From Actinernus sp. WN-2022 (lineage: Eukaryota > Cnidaria > Anthozoa > Actiniaria > Actinernidae), in NCBI GenBank assembly GCA_030867875.1, contig JAOWCC010000577.1:77481740-77545739 (forward strand): a stretch of DNA of 64,000 bases. The letters are read 5' to 3'. Shown here in pieces: positions 31,680-43,279 of the stretch. Below the pieces are notes generated by a model that saw nothing but the letters and a program-made list of their open reading frames with translations, was not told the DNA's origin and ran no database searches. The stretch's first letter is position 1. Each line of letters begins with the position of its first letter. The position numbers and the translations under genes were made by a program.

Positions 31680-33170
31680 CCACTATCCTCATTTTCGTTT
31701 TCTACGTTTTCAAATTCTAGATGAAAATTGAGGACGAATGAAAAAGTGAAAATCGGTATAATCCCTAATTTTAAAATCGTGATTAAAGTCCCGAACAATT
31801 TGTTAACGACCGCGCAGTTTGGGGTCTTGGTCGATTGACATAAGACCGGGAAAGAAAGCATTGTTCTCTAGGACATGTAGTTTGTATTGTTGTGGTCCTT
31901 ATCGTACGTCACGCAATGCACGATGAACTCGGTCGTAAAAAGAGTCGCTTTTCCTCTTTTTAGCAACAGGTCCACAAACAAAACTTTATCGCAGAATTAC
32001 TTTAAATGTTATCAGGATTTATAGAAAGAAATAACACCAAATTGAGGATAAGCGGCACTGTAAGCCACAAGGCATTGTTATTTATCGTAACAGAGCGACA
32101 TGTGGAAATATTCCACATGTGTAGAAATTCGACGAAATTATTTATTAACAGTTTCATAAAACTAAGTAGACCAGTTTTTTACTTACACGCAGTCAGTTTA
32201 AAATATTTACATATCTACGTTAAATTGTGTATATCATGTCGTTTAATGTGCACAGGGGTCCAAATTCGAAGTTCTGGTATAAAAAGGGAGCCCAGGGGTT
32301 CACCTGTCACTCGGCCTTTGTGGAGTGCATGAGTGAACATCACCTTGATGCTCCGCTTGAGTACTGATTTCTCACCGCGCGAAATTCAAAACAAATACAA
32401 AAATGTCGAACTTCAGAATAAGGTCTACTGTGTTTGTAAAGAATCATAAAATACCATTGGCAAACATTAATAAACAATTATATCTAGCATTTTATAAAGG
32501 AGAGGCTAATATGTTCGCTTGCTTTCTTTACTGCTCTGCAATTTGAATTTCAAGTTTCAAAGGCGTGAAAAGAGGAGGGGCTAACGTGATTAACACTAGT
32601 GACGTAGGCGTAAGCGCAAGCAACACGCAGTGATGTGTTGATCATTAGCGGCGCTTGTTTTTGTCTTGCAATGATGTGTCTGCGTAGTGCTGGTGCTGGT
32701 ACTTGCGTCGCTATTGAGAACCAGGTTTTGCAGGAATGCAACCACGTGGTTTTACTGGGTGGCATTAATATTAATTAATAAATGTAAAAGTACTTGTACG
32801 AGATCGGTAATGTGCAGTTCTTGAGGTTTCTATTTCCAATATACTAATTATGTGAGGCCAACAAAAGGTCACTTCTTCTCCTTGTGAATGAAACTATTTC
32901 TGATTTATACAAAATATTTGGTAAAATCACTGATATAAGGCCCACATATTACATGGATGTTTAGAAAAATATGTATATTGCTGCCAGCTCGTTTTTGTAG
33001 CCTTCGGTCGTGATGGGGTGATTTTATCAGTACACAACACCGAATTTTAACGGGAGAGTGGTGCGAGGAAACGCGCTCACTAAAGGTGCCATGGCCACCC
33101 CGCCTCTCCATAAAACAAATATCGGTAAAAACCGACATATGCCGCCGGACTAGTGGAATCTCTGGATTAC
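31680..33170. other. No gene recognised
   Basis: Short frames at 31586-31861 (-), 32006-32332 (+) and 32905-33177 (-) lack family features or supporting splice context. The diverged repeat noted above is at 32600-32810. Confidence 0.4.
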
Positions 33171-33178
33171 AAAACATA

Positions 33179-33477
33179 TTTAAAGTTCCTTTGAAATGAA
33201 ATTTATGTCATTAAGATTTCAGTTGAAAACAATCCTTTCAAAATGAGGTAGGATAGCGTTTTCTGTCAACATCTCATCTCATTGTAATTTGTATACAGGC
33301 TGCGTTCAACTAATGAGGTCCTCAATAATATGCTTTGTGTATTCCAAAAAGCTGAATATCTCTGGAATAAGAAAAAAATATTGACAAACAGAAAACGCCA
33401 CCCTTCTTCATTTCTAAAGAATTTTCAATTGAGATCTTAATTTTAATGATAAAATTTCATTTCATAGGCACTTTAAG
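33179..33477. mobile_element. Foldback MITE (~300 bp)
   Basis: TTAAAGTTCCTTTGAAATGAAATT is mirrored by ATTTCATTTCATAGGCACTTTAA. The inner arms carry CATTAAGATTT / GATCTTAATTTTAATG. Confidence 0.65.
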
Positions 33478-33490
33478 CAACTTACACTAT

Positions 33491-33565
33491 ACTGCACTGC
33501 ACTGCACTGCACTACACTACACTACACTACACTACACTACACTACACTACACTTCACTTCACTAT
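33491..33565. repeat. ACT(G/A)C pentanucleotide microsatellite
   Basis: CACTG repeats followed by CACTA and CACTT repeats. Confidence 0.85.
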
Positions 33566-34089
33566 ATACATGGATGTGAAAATGAGCTATTTACAATCAT
33601 AAATAGTTGAGGTGCAGGGAAGCCTATAAACAGCTGTTGCATTGGCAGCCGGAAAAACTAACTCCCCTTGATTTTGGTAATTAAGTTGCTCTTAATGTCT
33701 CTTGGAAGCAACGTATTTCAAAGCTTTAGTCTTGATAAAAAGCTCCCCAAAATGGTCCTTTTTGGGCCTGCTTCGCACAAACTGCTCCAAGTAGGTTTGT
33801 TTTGTCTCAGCTCACTCTTATTTCCACTCTGTGTACTATGGCTCAGCAACACTGTAAACAAATTAGTTATATGTAGAAATTGGTAGGAATGGTTTTATAT
33901 GGCAATGATACAAATTTTGTATAAGCCCGGAGCAGTACAATGACTGCCATGCAATCTTGCCATAATACCACACATGCCAAGCCGCAAGCCTGTTTTTACT
34001 GCACGCAACAGGGATCCACATTTACAATAGAATCCTGTACGCAGCGGCGTCAGATTATTAGCCTGATCTAATTATCACTACGTCGTCGA

Positions 34090-34661
34090 ACACCTTTGGT
34101 GCGAAGGTTGTCTTTAGATTCAGTTAAAGAAAACCATACTTTTTGGTTAAATATGAGCTGCACAAAATTGGATCAGGACATATATGGCAAAGAACCATTT
34201 TGCGCAGCAGATATCAATTTCGGAAAGGTGAACTTTGTATTTATATGTCTCGCAATCGTCGTACCGAGCTCCACTCTCGAGTATGCTGTTTTGTGAGTGT
34301 TTTATCGAGTATCCTCACCATATTTAGATCCTTGCAAGACATGGTATGCCCTGAACTTTGAAGTATGCGGTACAGCACCGATAAAGTTTTGCTGCAACAA
34401 TATTTTCGAGTTGCTTCCAGATGAAATATCGAAGATCTCCAAGTTGGAAATGGCGTGCCATTGTCGTCGAAGTTGTTTATCAGTGGCTACAAAACACCAA
34501 ATAACGTATATGCTGGCACGGCATTTGCAGTAATCGCTGTGAATCTTCGTCGAAAAAACCCACAAGAAGCATTGCTATTGAAATCTCAGATATTTTCTGA
34601 GATACGAGGCCTGATTAACGGGAATTATGTCCGAGAAAGAAAAGCTGGGGAAGTCACCTAG
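34090..34661 (+). pseudogene. Degenerate coding-like segment upstream of the kinase relic
   Basis: Three overlapping plus-strand frames look protein-like in turn: LSLDSVKENHTFWLNMSCTK with KEPFCAADINF, then MSRNRRTELHSRV, then KLFISGYKTPNNVYAGTAFA with QEALLLKSQIFSEIRGLING. Frame changes near 34235 and 34450 break it. I do not recognise the family. Position and strand allow it to be a 5' part of the same decayed gene as 35095-37228, but this is not shown. Confidence 0.35.
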
Positions 34662-35639
34662 TGAGTGAATGGATTTGACCTGAATGGCTCAATCAATGAC
34701 CTACCGAGCAGAACAATCAGCTTAAAACCAAACTTGCTTCATGTTGCTGTGAAATTGCTGATTTAAAGGCTCGTTTAGTGGCTTCAAGTCGTTCCAGAGA
34801 AAGCCCGCCAAAAAGCGTTGGAAGCCCGCCAACAGAAATGAGCAACTGATCCCGCTAAATTCTCCCAGGCTCCAATTACGACTTTGTCGAATTCACCGGC
34901 AGGTCATGCAACAACGGTTATCCAACTTCGCCCGCAAGTACCACGGATCACCATCTACAAACTTGTCCTTAAATTCTTCGTGCTCTTCCGTCAGGGATAT
35001 AGAGATTACACGCCTGAGACGAAGAGCAGGAAGATCCGAAGCAAAGTAAAGGCAGTCATGATCGAGTGATATAGATGATTTGTGCACGGGTAATGGTGAG
35101 AAACTATCCGACCTGATCGCTCAGTGCTGCCTTATTAAACGGGGAGAAAACTTCGAATCCAAGAAGTTAATCAATAAAGTTCTTTCTAGAGTAGAGCAAG
35201 AATGTGGGGTAAAGAAAGCATTCGAAGAACTTATCTCAGCAGACTTTTAGAACAAGCGGGTTGAAGAAATGTGTGTGCCAGATTGGATGCTTTTGCTTTG
35301 TAAGCTAGAGGTACTTTTCTACCTGACGATGGTTGGCATACCCTTTTGAACAGAACTAAGATTGGAAAAACAGGGGTAAGTATTTATATGCAAATAATGA
35401 GGCGGCTCAATGATTTTGAAAAGAGATCGAGTTTTACTCTGACACGTAAAGGAGCTCGAGCTTTCGACTTTTGTAGTTGTAACTCCTGTTGTAAGTTAAT
35501 TATGTTTTATTTGAACACTGTGACAAAACATACAAAACTGACATGAGTTTACATTAATTATATTTGTAGCTGAAGCTTTTTCTTTTTTTTGTATCATTTA
35601 GATCTACGACTTTTTGTCACCTTCTGCATTATTTTATCA

Positions 35640-36545
35640 CATTTTATTTGTCCAAGATTCATTGGGTTTTATTTATTTCATAATTTCAAGGGTACAGTTA
35701 TCAGTTCACTATCCTTTGGCCCACGATTCATTGTTTTTTAAATTATTAATAAATTTGAATCTTTCAGGCGTCCCGCCCAAGATTCATTGGTTTTTATTTC
35801 TTAATTAGTTTGAATCTTTCAGGCTCCCGCCCAAGATTCATTTTTTTTTTTTAATTATTAATTAATTTGAATCTTTCAGGCGTCCCGCCCAAGATTCATT
35901 GGTTTTTATTTCTTAATTAGTTTGAATCTTTCAGGCGTCCCGCCCAAGATTCATTGTTTTTTTTTCTTAATTAATTTGAATCTTTCAGGCGTCCCGCCCA
36001 AGATTCATTAGTTTTTATTTCTTAATTAGTTTGAATCTTTCAGGCGTCTCGCCCAAGATTCATTAGTTTTTATTTCTTAATTAGTTTGAATCTTTCAGGC
36101 TCCCGCCCAAGATTCATTGTTGTTTTTTTAATTATTAATTAATTTGAATCTTTCAGGCGTCCCGCCCAAGATTCATTAGTTTTTATTTCTTAATTAGTTT
36201 GAATCTTTTTAGGCGTCTCGCCCAAGATTCATTAGTTTTTATTTCTAATTAGTTTGAATCTTTCAGGCGTCCCGCCCAAGATTCATTGTTTATTTCTTTC
36301 TTAATTAGTTTGAATCTTTCAGGCGTCCCGCCCAAGATTCATTGTTTTTTTTGTTTCTTAATTAATTTGAATCTTTCAGGCGTCCCGCCCAAGATTCATT
36401 GTTTTTTTATTTCTTAATTAGTTTGAATCTTTCAGGCGTCCCGCCCAAGATTCATTATTTTTTTTGTTTCTTAGTTAGTTTGAATCTTTCAGGCGTCCCG
36501 CCCAAGATTCATTATTTTATATTTCTTAATTAATTTCAAGGGTGC
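35640..36545. repeat. ~52-60-bp minisatellite (about 14 units) with a splice-acceptor core
   Basis: Units contain TTTGAATCTTTCAGGCGTCC then CGCCCAAGATTCATTG and a T-rich / TTCTTAATTAG spacer of variable length. It fills the intron between the two kinase-relic exons. The unit core CTTTCAG repeats the intron's own acceptor (CAATCTTTCAG at about 36582-36592). Confidence 0.9.
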
Positions 36546-36659
36546 ATTTATCAGTTAGAGTCAGAATCAGTTCACTATTCTTTCAATCTTTCAGTACACC
36601 GTTTCCGTTAAGGAAATCGAACAGTACGATTCATCTGAAAGAGAAGAGAGAAGGTCTCG

Positions 36660-36705
36660 GTGCGAACATAGTTAATATAGTGCACTCTATTAACTATGGT
36701 GCGAA
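36660..36705. mobile_element. 32-bp minimal TIR insertion with 7-bp target duplication
   Basis: CATAGTTAATATAGTG is followed directly by CACTCTATTAACTATG (36667-36698), i.e. two inverted termini with no interior. GTGCGAA flanks both sides (36660-36666 and 36699-36705). The same termini bound the MITE at 62790-63072, which also has a 7-bp duplication. The insertion lies in the N-lobe coding part of the kinase relic. Confidence 0.8.
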
Positions 36706-37228
36706 GCACTATGGGAAGCTCAAGTTATTGCATCCTTAGGAGACCATCCTGGCTTACCGCATTTATTTGGAGTGTGTTATGAGCACACACCGTATCGAAT
36801 CGTTCTTCAGTTTGACAATGTGGACAATGAAAGTCTCACCATGAGCAAGGCATCGAGCTCTAACCTGGCTCTCGACTTCCAGTCTCGTCTAAATATTTCG
36901 AAAGAACTCTGTGGAACAATGATTTATATGTATGAAAAAGGCTTTTTACACAAATATATTAAAGGCAACAATGTTGTGCTGGAGAAGAGAAACGAGGAGA
37001 ATCAGTAACACCCAGTGATAATAGACTTTGATAATAGACCCTAAGTCCCGCTTCGTAAAACCTAAAGAGATTTTGCGAGGAGGAAAGCAGACGAAAGCCA
37101 GTGACACGTACTCGTTTCGAAAGCTAGTTGAAAGTTTTACCTTAGATTTTGTTGAGCAATGTACACGGCTGAACCCACTTCGTCGATCTTCTCTTCTTCA
37201 AGTAGCTACCTTGCTCGATTCGGTCTAA

Positions 37229-38820
37229 TTTTTGAAGACATTTTTTGCTGATTTAACCTATAACATATATCGTATTTGAAACGGTTACATAACATTCTTT
37301 GCTAAGAAATTTACAGTGTAGAGTATGGTACGGTACGTATTTAGATATTTCGTAGCATTATATACAGTCATAGTTCTTGTTTAACCGCTACTAGAACCCG
37401 CGGTCAATTTGATGGTTTTCTCGGCCGACTTCAGAAAAGTGTGCGTTATTGTATCATGATATCAACACTTTCTTTGTTGTAACGATGTGATAATTGGTTT
37501 ACTGAAATATCTGTTGGCGATTACTAGTAAAAAAAGTTTGAAGACCGATTAAGCGTTGGCTCCCTACAGTTCGCCGAACAAAAGATTCACACCTACGTAT
37601 CCCACAAATATGCAAAACTTGCAACTTTGAAAGTTGCATTCCACTCTTATTTAAGGCTTGCGGCTTGGCATGCTCTATATTCTGATTGGATCATGACTAC
37701 TTCATAGTTAGAAGTGTTGAAATGTACGACCGCTTGAGTTTATAGCGTGGAGGGTTATAAGTTTACCATTAATGAACACATACATGTACATAGGTCTCTC
37801 AGTACTGACTGTAAGCTACTATTACTGCTACTCCTGTGTTTAATTACTGCTTATGAGGAAATATATTCAACTGACTCTTTCATGAAGAGAAATGTTACAG
37901 TAACGATACTAGTATACGCTACATTATAAGGTCACGCTCTCAGCTCTTCATCTTGTTCAGTTTACTTTGGTTTACGTGGCATTCTAACGTTGACCCAATA
38001 ATTCACAAATCAGTTTCAGGTTATCTGGCCACCGGTGGGTGATCTCACCAGTCACGTACCAGCGTTCCTAACACACAGCAACGCGACTAACACCACAAAA
38101 GCTTATGGAGGACAACTTCAGACGTTGGAAGAAATGGACACTTGATTTTCCCGAGATTAGCTATTTTTCGGCAATTGACTTTCATGTGGCGTTGTATTTA
38201 ATTTCCTTAATTCAATCAGGATCCTCATTTTGTACGATATACAACAGGTATTTTATAGTTTATTTTTTTCCACAACACCTGTGGAGTTGCTAATCTGTAA
38301 GAGTAGTTTTCTGATAGATATTCCACGAGGTTGCAAGCGCCTTGCCACTAAGCCTACTCACCTCAACATATCTGTTATTTTGCCTCAGCACCTTATAAAG
38401 CTTGTTGATATAGGTTTGCAAGCGCGTGAACTCTAGTTTAGTTGACATTCGTGACGTATGTTTGTGTGATGAGCGACATTTCGTTTCAGGATAGTTATCT
38501 GCATATCGTTAGTAGTAAGACGGACCAGTCTGGTTGTCGGGTCATTAGTCGCTAGAACCGGCAAGCCTACCTGTCCATGTGCAATGCATGCTTTTTAGAT
38601 ATGCTTCTTTCGCCAAGCGTGATTTGCAATCGCAGGAGTTAGTTTTCCAGAATTGGCAAAAGGGTACTCTATTCATTCCGGTACTAGTTTGTCCTACTAA
38701 GGGAAGTTATATTAGCTAAGTTCCAAACTATCGGTATCAGTCGTAGTTCCATTGGTTTACATTCGTTAAGGATTGGCTGTGCTTCGGATGCCTTTAATAA
38801 CGGCGTGCCTGATGACATAA
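37229..38820. other. No gene recognised
   Basis: AT-rich sequence. Around 37640-37680 TTAAGGCTTGCGGCTTGGCATG is the inverse of a stretch near 33974-33992, possibly a dispersed repeat. No coding support. Confidence 0.4.
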
Positions 38821-38821
38821 T

Positions 38822-40652
38822 CAACAAGAGCCCATCTGGGCTTTCACTCGGGCCACATGAGATTGAAGATGAAATACACTTTCATTTGAAATCCTCTTAG
38901 TACTCCAAGTCGTGCTTTAATTCGCCAGTGAGAACGTCATAAAAACGTCTGGTCTATTAATTGCTTTTAGACATGATTATGATAACGCAGGATTTGAATA
39001 ACAGAATACTGGCAATTCGAGTGTATAAATGCAATACAATGACATATTCAGACTTTGAATTTGATTGAAAATAGATCAAAAACTCGGGGAAATGTCCGGC
39101 TAAAACTGTATGAATAAATGTGAAATGAAACATAAATTTCATAGCAAGAAAAAAATTGTAATTCCTAATGAGAAAGCTCTTCTAAGTCCGCTTCTCAAAG
39201 TCAATGAGAAAGCTCTTCTAAGTCCGCTTCTCAAATTCACAGACTGTTTTACAAAAACATTTGCGCTTATCGACACAAGAATTCAGTTTACCTTTCAAAT
39301 AATTTATTCTGAGGTACGCATACTCTAAATCACAGAGAGGTTAAATAAAGCGATAATTAGAAGAAAAAGTACATTAACAGACAAACTGAGAGGAAATTTA
39401 TTCAAATCAAAAAGAGTTTACTTACAGTACTTACGTAACTAAACTTTTGGTAGTGTTGTTGACAGCATCCCACCTTCGTGCACATATGCACTGAATCGAA
39501 AGTCGAAGCCTACCTCGAACTTAACTTTCAGCTAACCTGTTTCCTTTCATTCCACAATGAATAATAATCTGATAAAGTAAGCCCGTAGCTTTCAATAAAT
39601 TTGCCAGTGTCTGAATGAAACAGCTAGATCTTTTCCAATTTCTCTCACGAGTCACGGCAGAAGACAGTCTCAAGCTACAAAACTTGAATTTTGATCCTCT
39701 TCACAAATGCACAGTAACGTAATTTAACGTCTCAGATATTATATATATTCCCTACTTCAGCTAGCTTTGTGCATTTCGATCAAGTACTTTTTCCTCTCTC
39801 TTTGCTGGCAGTTCATGCTTCTTGTTCGTGTAGTTGCCCCACTGAGTCGTAACCAGAAAACGAGCACAGCATTTCAGTTGGCATACACTGAAAACATCTG
39901 CTTAACTAAGATTTGTAATAATCTTAGCGGATCATGTAAATATTCCGCTTGGCTCAATGAGGGTTTCTGCCGTCAAAGTTCATTTTTTGTTTCAGTTTTC
40001 CCCATATTAGCAGACATGTATAATGTCTCGAGCGCAGCTCTCAATCCAGTAGAAAGACTCTGGTTATTCTGTCGTAAAACATGCCTTAGCTGTACAAGAC
40101 CTGACGCAAATTTAGGATCTATTGCATAATTGCCCACGATGGAATAGATTTCTGACAATGACTCATTGAAATTGATATCTCCTTGTCTCGCCTAGTCTGA
40201 GAGCTTTGAACTTTCTTATCTGAGCGCGCCTGACGAAATCTAACCTTTGATTATCATTAGAGACCCGTTGATATCCAAACGTGTTTGGATATTGTATTTC
40301 GCTTACGTTTCTAAATGTACATTGGATCTGTCAAGACAGCGCTGATCGAATGTATTACGGCTCCTGGTTGTTCATGTATTTTTTTGGTCAACAAGAGCGC
40401 CAGTTGAAATATCCTGAGCCTGTTGGAAGGCTTTCACCCTCGCGCGTCGACCATTTTGATTTACTGTATTAAATTATGTAAATAAATTAACCTGGCGAGT
40501 GTTACGTGACCAGCACAGTGCGATCTGATTGGTGGTGAACTTGACCTTTAACGCATGCGCATAAATTTTGCGACACCCAACTAAAAAAATAAAAAATAAA
40601 AAATTACGGCTTGCATTTTAAGACTCGGTGCTGCCACAGGCAGCCCGAGTAA
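38822..40652. mobile_element. Helitron-like non-autonomous element, copy 2
   Basis: The first 81 bp (38822-38902) are identical to 9689-9769. It ends with ACTCGGTGCTGCCACAGGCAG and CCCGAGTAA, a strong terminal hairpin. The interior differs from copy 1 and includes a 34-bp direct duplication (GAGAAAGCTCTTCTAAGTCC-type, 39169-39236). No open frame with family features. The next element starts 1-2 bp after its end. Confidence 0.5.
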
Positions 40653-40653
40653 A

Positions 40654-41774
40654 TAGCCTGCGTTGCGGCTCTGGAGTATCGGAGCGCAGCGAGCGGAGAT
40701 AAGGGGGATTGTGGCGAGAGAAAAAGAGAGGGGGGAGTGGGTGGGGAGGAGAGGAAGAGAGAGCCTGCCGCAAGCCATGGTTATTTTGATATCCACACAC
40801 TAATTAAAATGCATAAAATTAGTAAGTCATTCGACCGATTCATCGAATCATCAGGCGGCGGAAGTGAAAATATGTTTAATATATGTCAAACTCACGCGTG
40901 GAATCTCAAGGAATCTCAACTCGAGCGTAAAATTAAAAACAAAAAATATACGAACTTGGAGAATATCAGCTGAAACTCGGCTGAAAGTTTGCAGGATAAA
41001 GAAAACTAAGATAAAGAGAACTCGTTGCCGCTGAATATAAAGTCTCCACCAAATCAGAAAAGAACACTGCCGACCACAATAAACGCCGGAACGAAGTTCT
41101 GCCAAAAGAAGTGCTAAAAACCATCCACGCAGTGTTACGAAATCATCAAAGCAGCTCGTATTTTCGGAAGCATTAGCCTGTTCCTCGAACACACCGGTCC
41201 ATGTTTCAACCGTGTGCGATTAATTCTTCGACGACAATACAAGCAAGACGCTTGTGGAGTTCCGATGCAGGGTTCTTCAGCTCCTCGCGAAATTCGCTCT
41301 CATTACTTCTTCTGCAGAACTAAACACTACAGCAACTTGACGTTGCACTTCTGTAGTTCCTCGGGTTTTAATAACACTAGTGAATGCTTGGAACATCCTA
41401 CTTTTTCCAAACCCAGTTGAGATTACAGCTAGAACATCTCTTCCAGACAAAAAAATTCTAATTCTAATAGCCTTGCTCCTGTTCTTTCTTTAAATTCATC
41501 GCCGAGGGAATTCTCGGTATGTTTGTTGCCAAATTAATTGGTTCCTGCTCTTATCGCATGCCATGCATGAATAAAATTTAATGATTTCTGTCGATCACGC
41601 ATTTTAGCCAATAGCAATACGCGGCCTTCTGAGGCCGAGAGTTATCAAAATAACCATAGCTTGTCGGCAGGCTCTCTCTTCCTCACCTCCCCACCACCTC
41701 TCTTTTTTTCTCACCCCAATCCCCCTTATCTCCGCTCGCTGCGCTCCGATACTCCAGAGCAGCAACGTAGGCTA
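40654..41774. mobile_element. 1.1-kb TIR element with ~150-bp arms
   Basis: TAGCCTGCGTTGCGGCTCTGG with AGTATCGGAGCGCAGCGAGC at the left is mirrored at the right (GCTCGCTGCGCTCCGATACT to CAACGTAGGCTA). The arms continue through a purine-rich stretch to AACCATGG/AACCATAGC-type ends. The interior contains only short frames. The TAGCCTGC start and purine-rich arms resemble the 21606 element, suggesting the same superfamily, but no target duplication was seen. Confidence 0.7.
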
Positions 41775-42430
41775 ATAAACACAGGAGGCCTTCACCTCTC
41801 AAAACCTTGCATTTTATTGGACCATTGCACTGACAGAGAATTCCATTGTTTTAGGGTTAGGATTTGTATTGTTTCAGGGTAGGCTATTGTTTGGATAGCC
41901 AGTACTATTATAGGTTCCGAGGAGGTGAAGGCCGCCCCAATAAACATGGTAGATGGAAGTCTGATTATGCTAAAGAGCGAGGATCTCAGAGATCAATTAC
42001 TTGCCACTGCTTGCCTGGATCTTTAATCTACCCTATCGCTTGTGGCGCTCCGAGCCTTGTTTTTGATACAATTGGTTCGCGGCTCCTACACTGTCTTGAT
42101 TGATGGAGAATATACAATATTAACGTTTTCTGTGCGTCTGAACGCAGTGACAGAGCACAGAAATACAATAAACTATATATTTAGTTTAAGCAATTTATTA
42201 TAATTATATATATAAATATGGCCATTCTTCTTCTTGTTATTATTATTAATAATATATTAGTCTCTTGTATATTATAATTATTTTACACCTATAGAATTTC
42301 TATTTTGTTTTGTGCAATATCTGTAAACTAGCTCATAGCTCAAAATAAAGTATTGTATTTATTATTTAAAACGTAACTACAACTGTATTATGCAATAATT
42401 AAAAGTGCATGACCAGTTCAATGAAGCTAT
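41775..42430. other. No gene; small inverted repeats
   Basis: GGAGGCCTTCACCTC near 41785 and GAGGTGAAGGCCGCC near 41921 are inverse copies bounding about 150 bp. At 42128-42163 TTCTGTGCGTCTGAACGCAG / CAGTGACAGAGCACAGAA forms an imperfect hairpin. The rest is AT-rich. Confidence 0.45.
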
Positions 42431-42439
42431 TACTATGCA

Positions 42440-42626
42440 TGGTTGGCGCAGTGGTAAAACACTCGCCTCTCACCGCTGCGGTCCCGGGTTCGATTCCCGG
42501 CTCGGGCACCAGATGTGAGTTAGGTTTGTTGTTGATTCCTTGTCTGCATTCGAAGGTTTTTCTCCGGGTTCTCCGGTTTTCCTCCCTCCGTAATTATCAA
42601 CCGTGAGTCGAGTGTAGTGTGTCCAA
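42440..42626 (+). mobile_element. tRNA-derived SINE
   Basis: A-box-like TGGCGCAGTGGT and B-box GGTTCGATTCC lie at the proper distance, followed by CTTCTCCGGGTTCTCCGG-type body sequence (TTTTTCTCCGGGTTCTCCGG). The first seven bases do not pair with the sequence after the T-arm, so this is a SINE head, not a tRNA gene. It is cut on the right by the next TIR element. Confidence 0.7.
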
Positions 42627-43096
42627 ACAACATATCCGCGTTCTACAATTACCAATAATCAGTAATTGGCTTTTGCTCTTCAATTATCAATAATCACTAA
42701 TTCTGGAACACAAATTAAACAATGACATTCTTAAAACCAGTCAAGGATAAAGATAAACAATTGTCCAAATCCGAACGGCGGTAGGCGCGCTTAGTGTAGT
42801 GGTCGTGACGGCTGCACTACCAAGCACTACACGCAAAGGATTACGAGTTCGAGCCCGAGTAGGAGCGCTGAAAAATCTTCTTTCTCTCGTTTACCTTCTC
42901 TTCTTGTTTACCTGTGAACCCTAGCTCTAGGTGAGTGAGAACCCGTCGTTTACCCGTGAACTCGTCCGATGGTTAGGGTTCGGTTTATGGTTCGGTTAGG
43001 ATTTGTCGTAGAATTACCGATAATCGGTATTTCAAGCGTGTTTGCCATTTACTGATTATTGGTAATTGTAGAGCGAGGATGCGTTGGTCCAAAACA
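42626..43096. mobile_element. TIR element carrying a second tRNA-like Pol III segment
   Basis: The left end (GTCCAAACAACATATCCGCG, TTCTACAATTACCAATAATC) is mirrored at 43045-43095 (GATTATTGGTAATTGTAGAG, GGATGCGTTGGTCC). Inside, 42783-42870 has A-box-like TTAGTGTAGTGG and B-box-like GAGTTCGAGCC. Confidence 0.55.
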
Positions 43097-43279
43097 GTTA
43101 ATGTAGTGGGGTCGAGTGTGTGAGGAGTAAAAGCAGGCTCCCACCAGCTGTAAAATAAGCTGTAATATTCAGCCTGCTATAACAAATAGAAAATTTTATT
43201 TTTATTTTTTTTATTTTACTTTGGTTGTTCATTATATACATCTGCCGTAAAGCTCTTTCAAAGCCGTTGCACAAGAAAT

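Larger units (their letters stand above)
35095..37228 (+). pseudogene. Kinase-family gene, decayed: N-terminal domain exon plus protein kinase domain exon
   Basis: The first exon, about 35095-35375, reads SDLIAQCCLIKRGENFESKK, FEELISADF, an in-frame TAG, then CVPDWMLLLCKLEV. After a shift it reads LPDDGWHTLLNRTKIGKTG and ends at a good donor (GGGTAAGT). The second exon starts after CTTTCAG at about 36592. It gives a VKEIEQYDSSERE N-lobe piece, EALWEAQVIASLGDHPGLP, HLFGVCYEHTPYRIVLQF, the catalytic-loop region GFLHKYIKGNNVVLEKR (HxD Asp replaced), VIIDF (DFG region) and, after a shift, an APE-like KPKEILRGGKQTKASDTYSF. Stops at 37006-37008 and nearby, the lost catalytic Asp and a 39-bp insertion at 36667 show it is dead. 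Kinase genes with this N-terminal domain are, to my knowledge, expanded in corals. Confidence 0.65.

Noticed and set aside
35640..36545. CRISPR-like repeat-spacer array
   Set aside because: Spacers are T-rich variants of one another, not unique, and the array sits in a eukaryotic intron.
42440..42512. Functional tRNA gene (plus strand)
   Set aside because: The T-arm is perfect but the 5' seven bases do not pair with the 3' acceptor side, and a SINE body follows.
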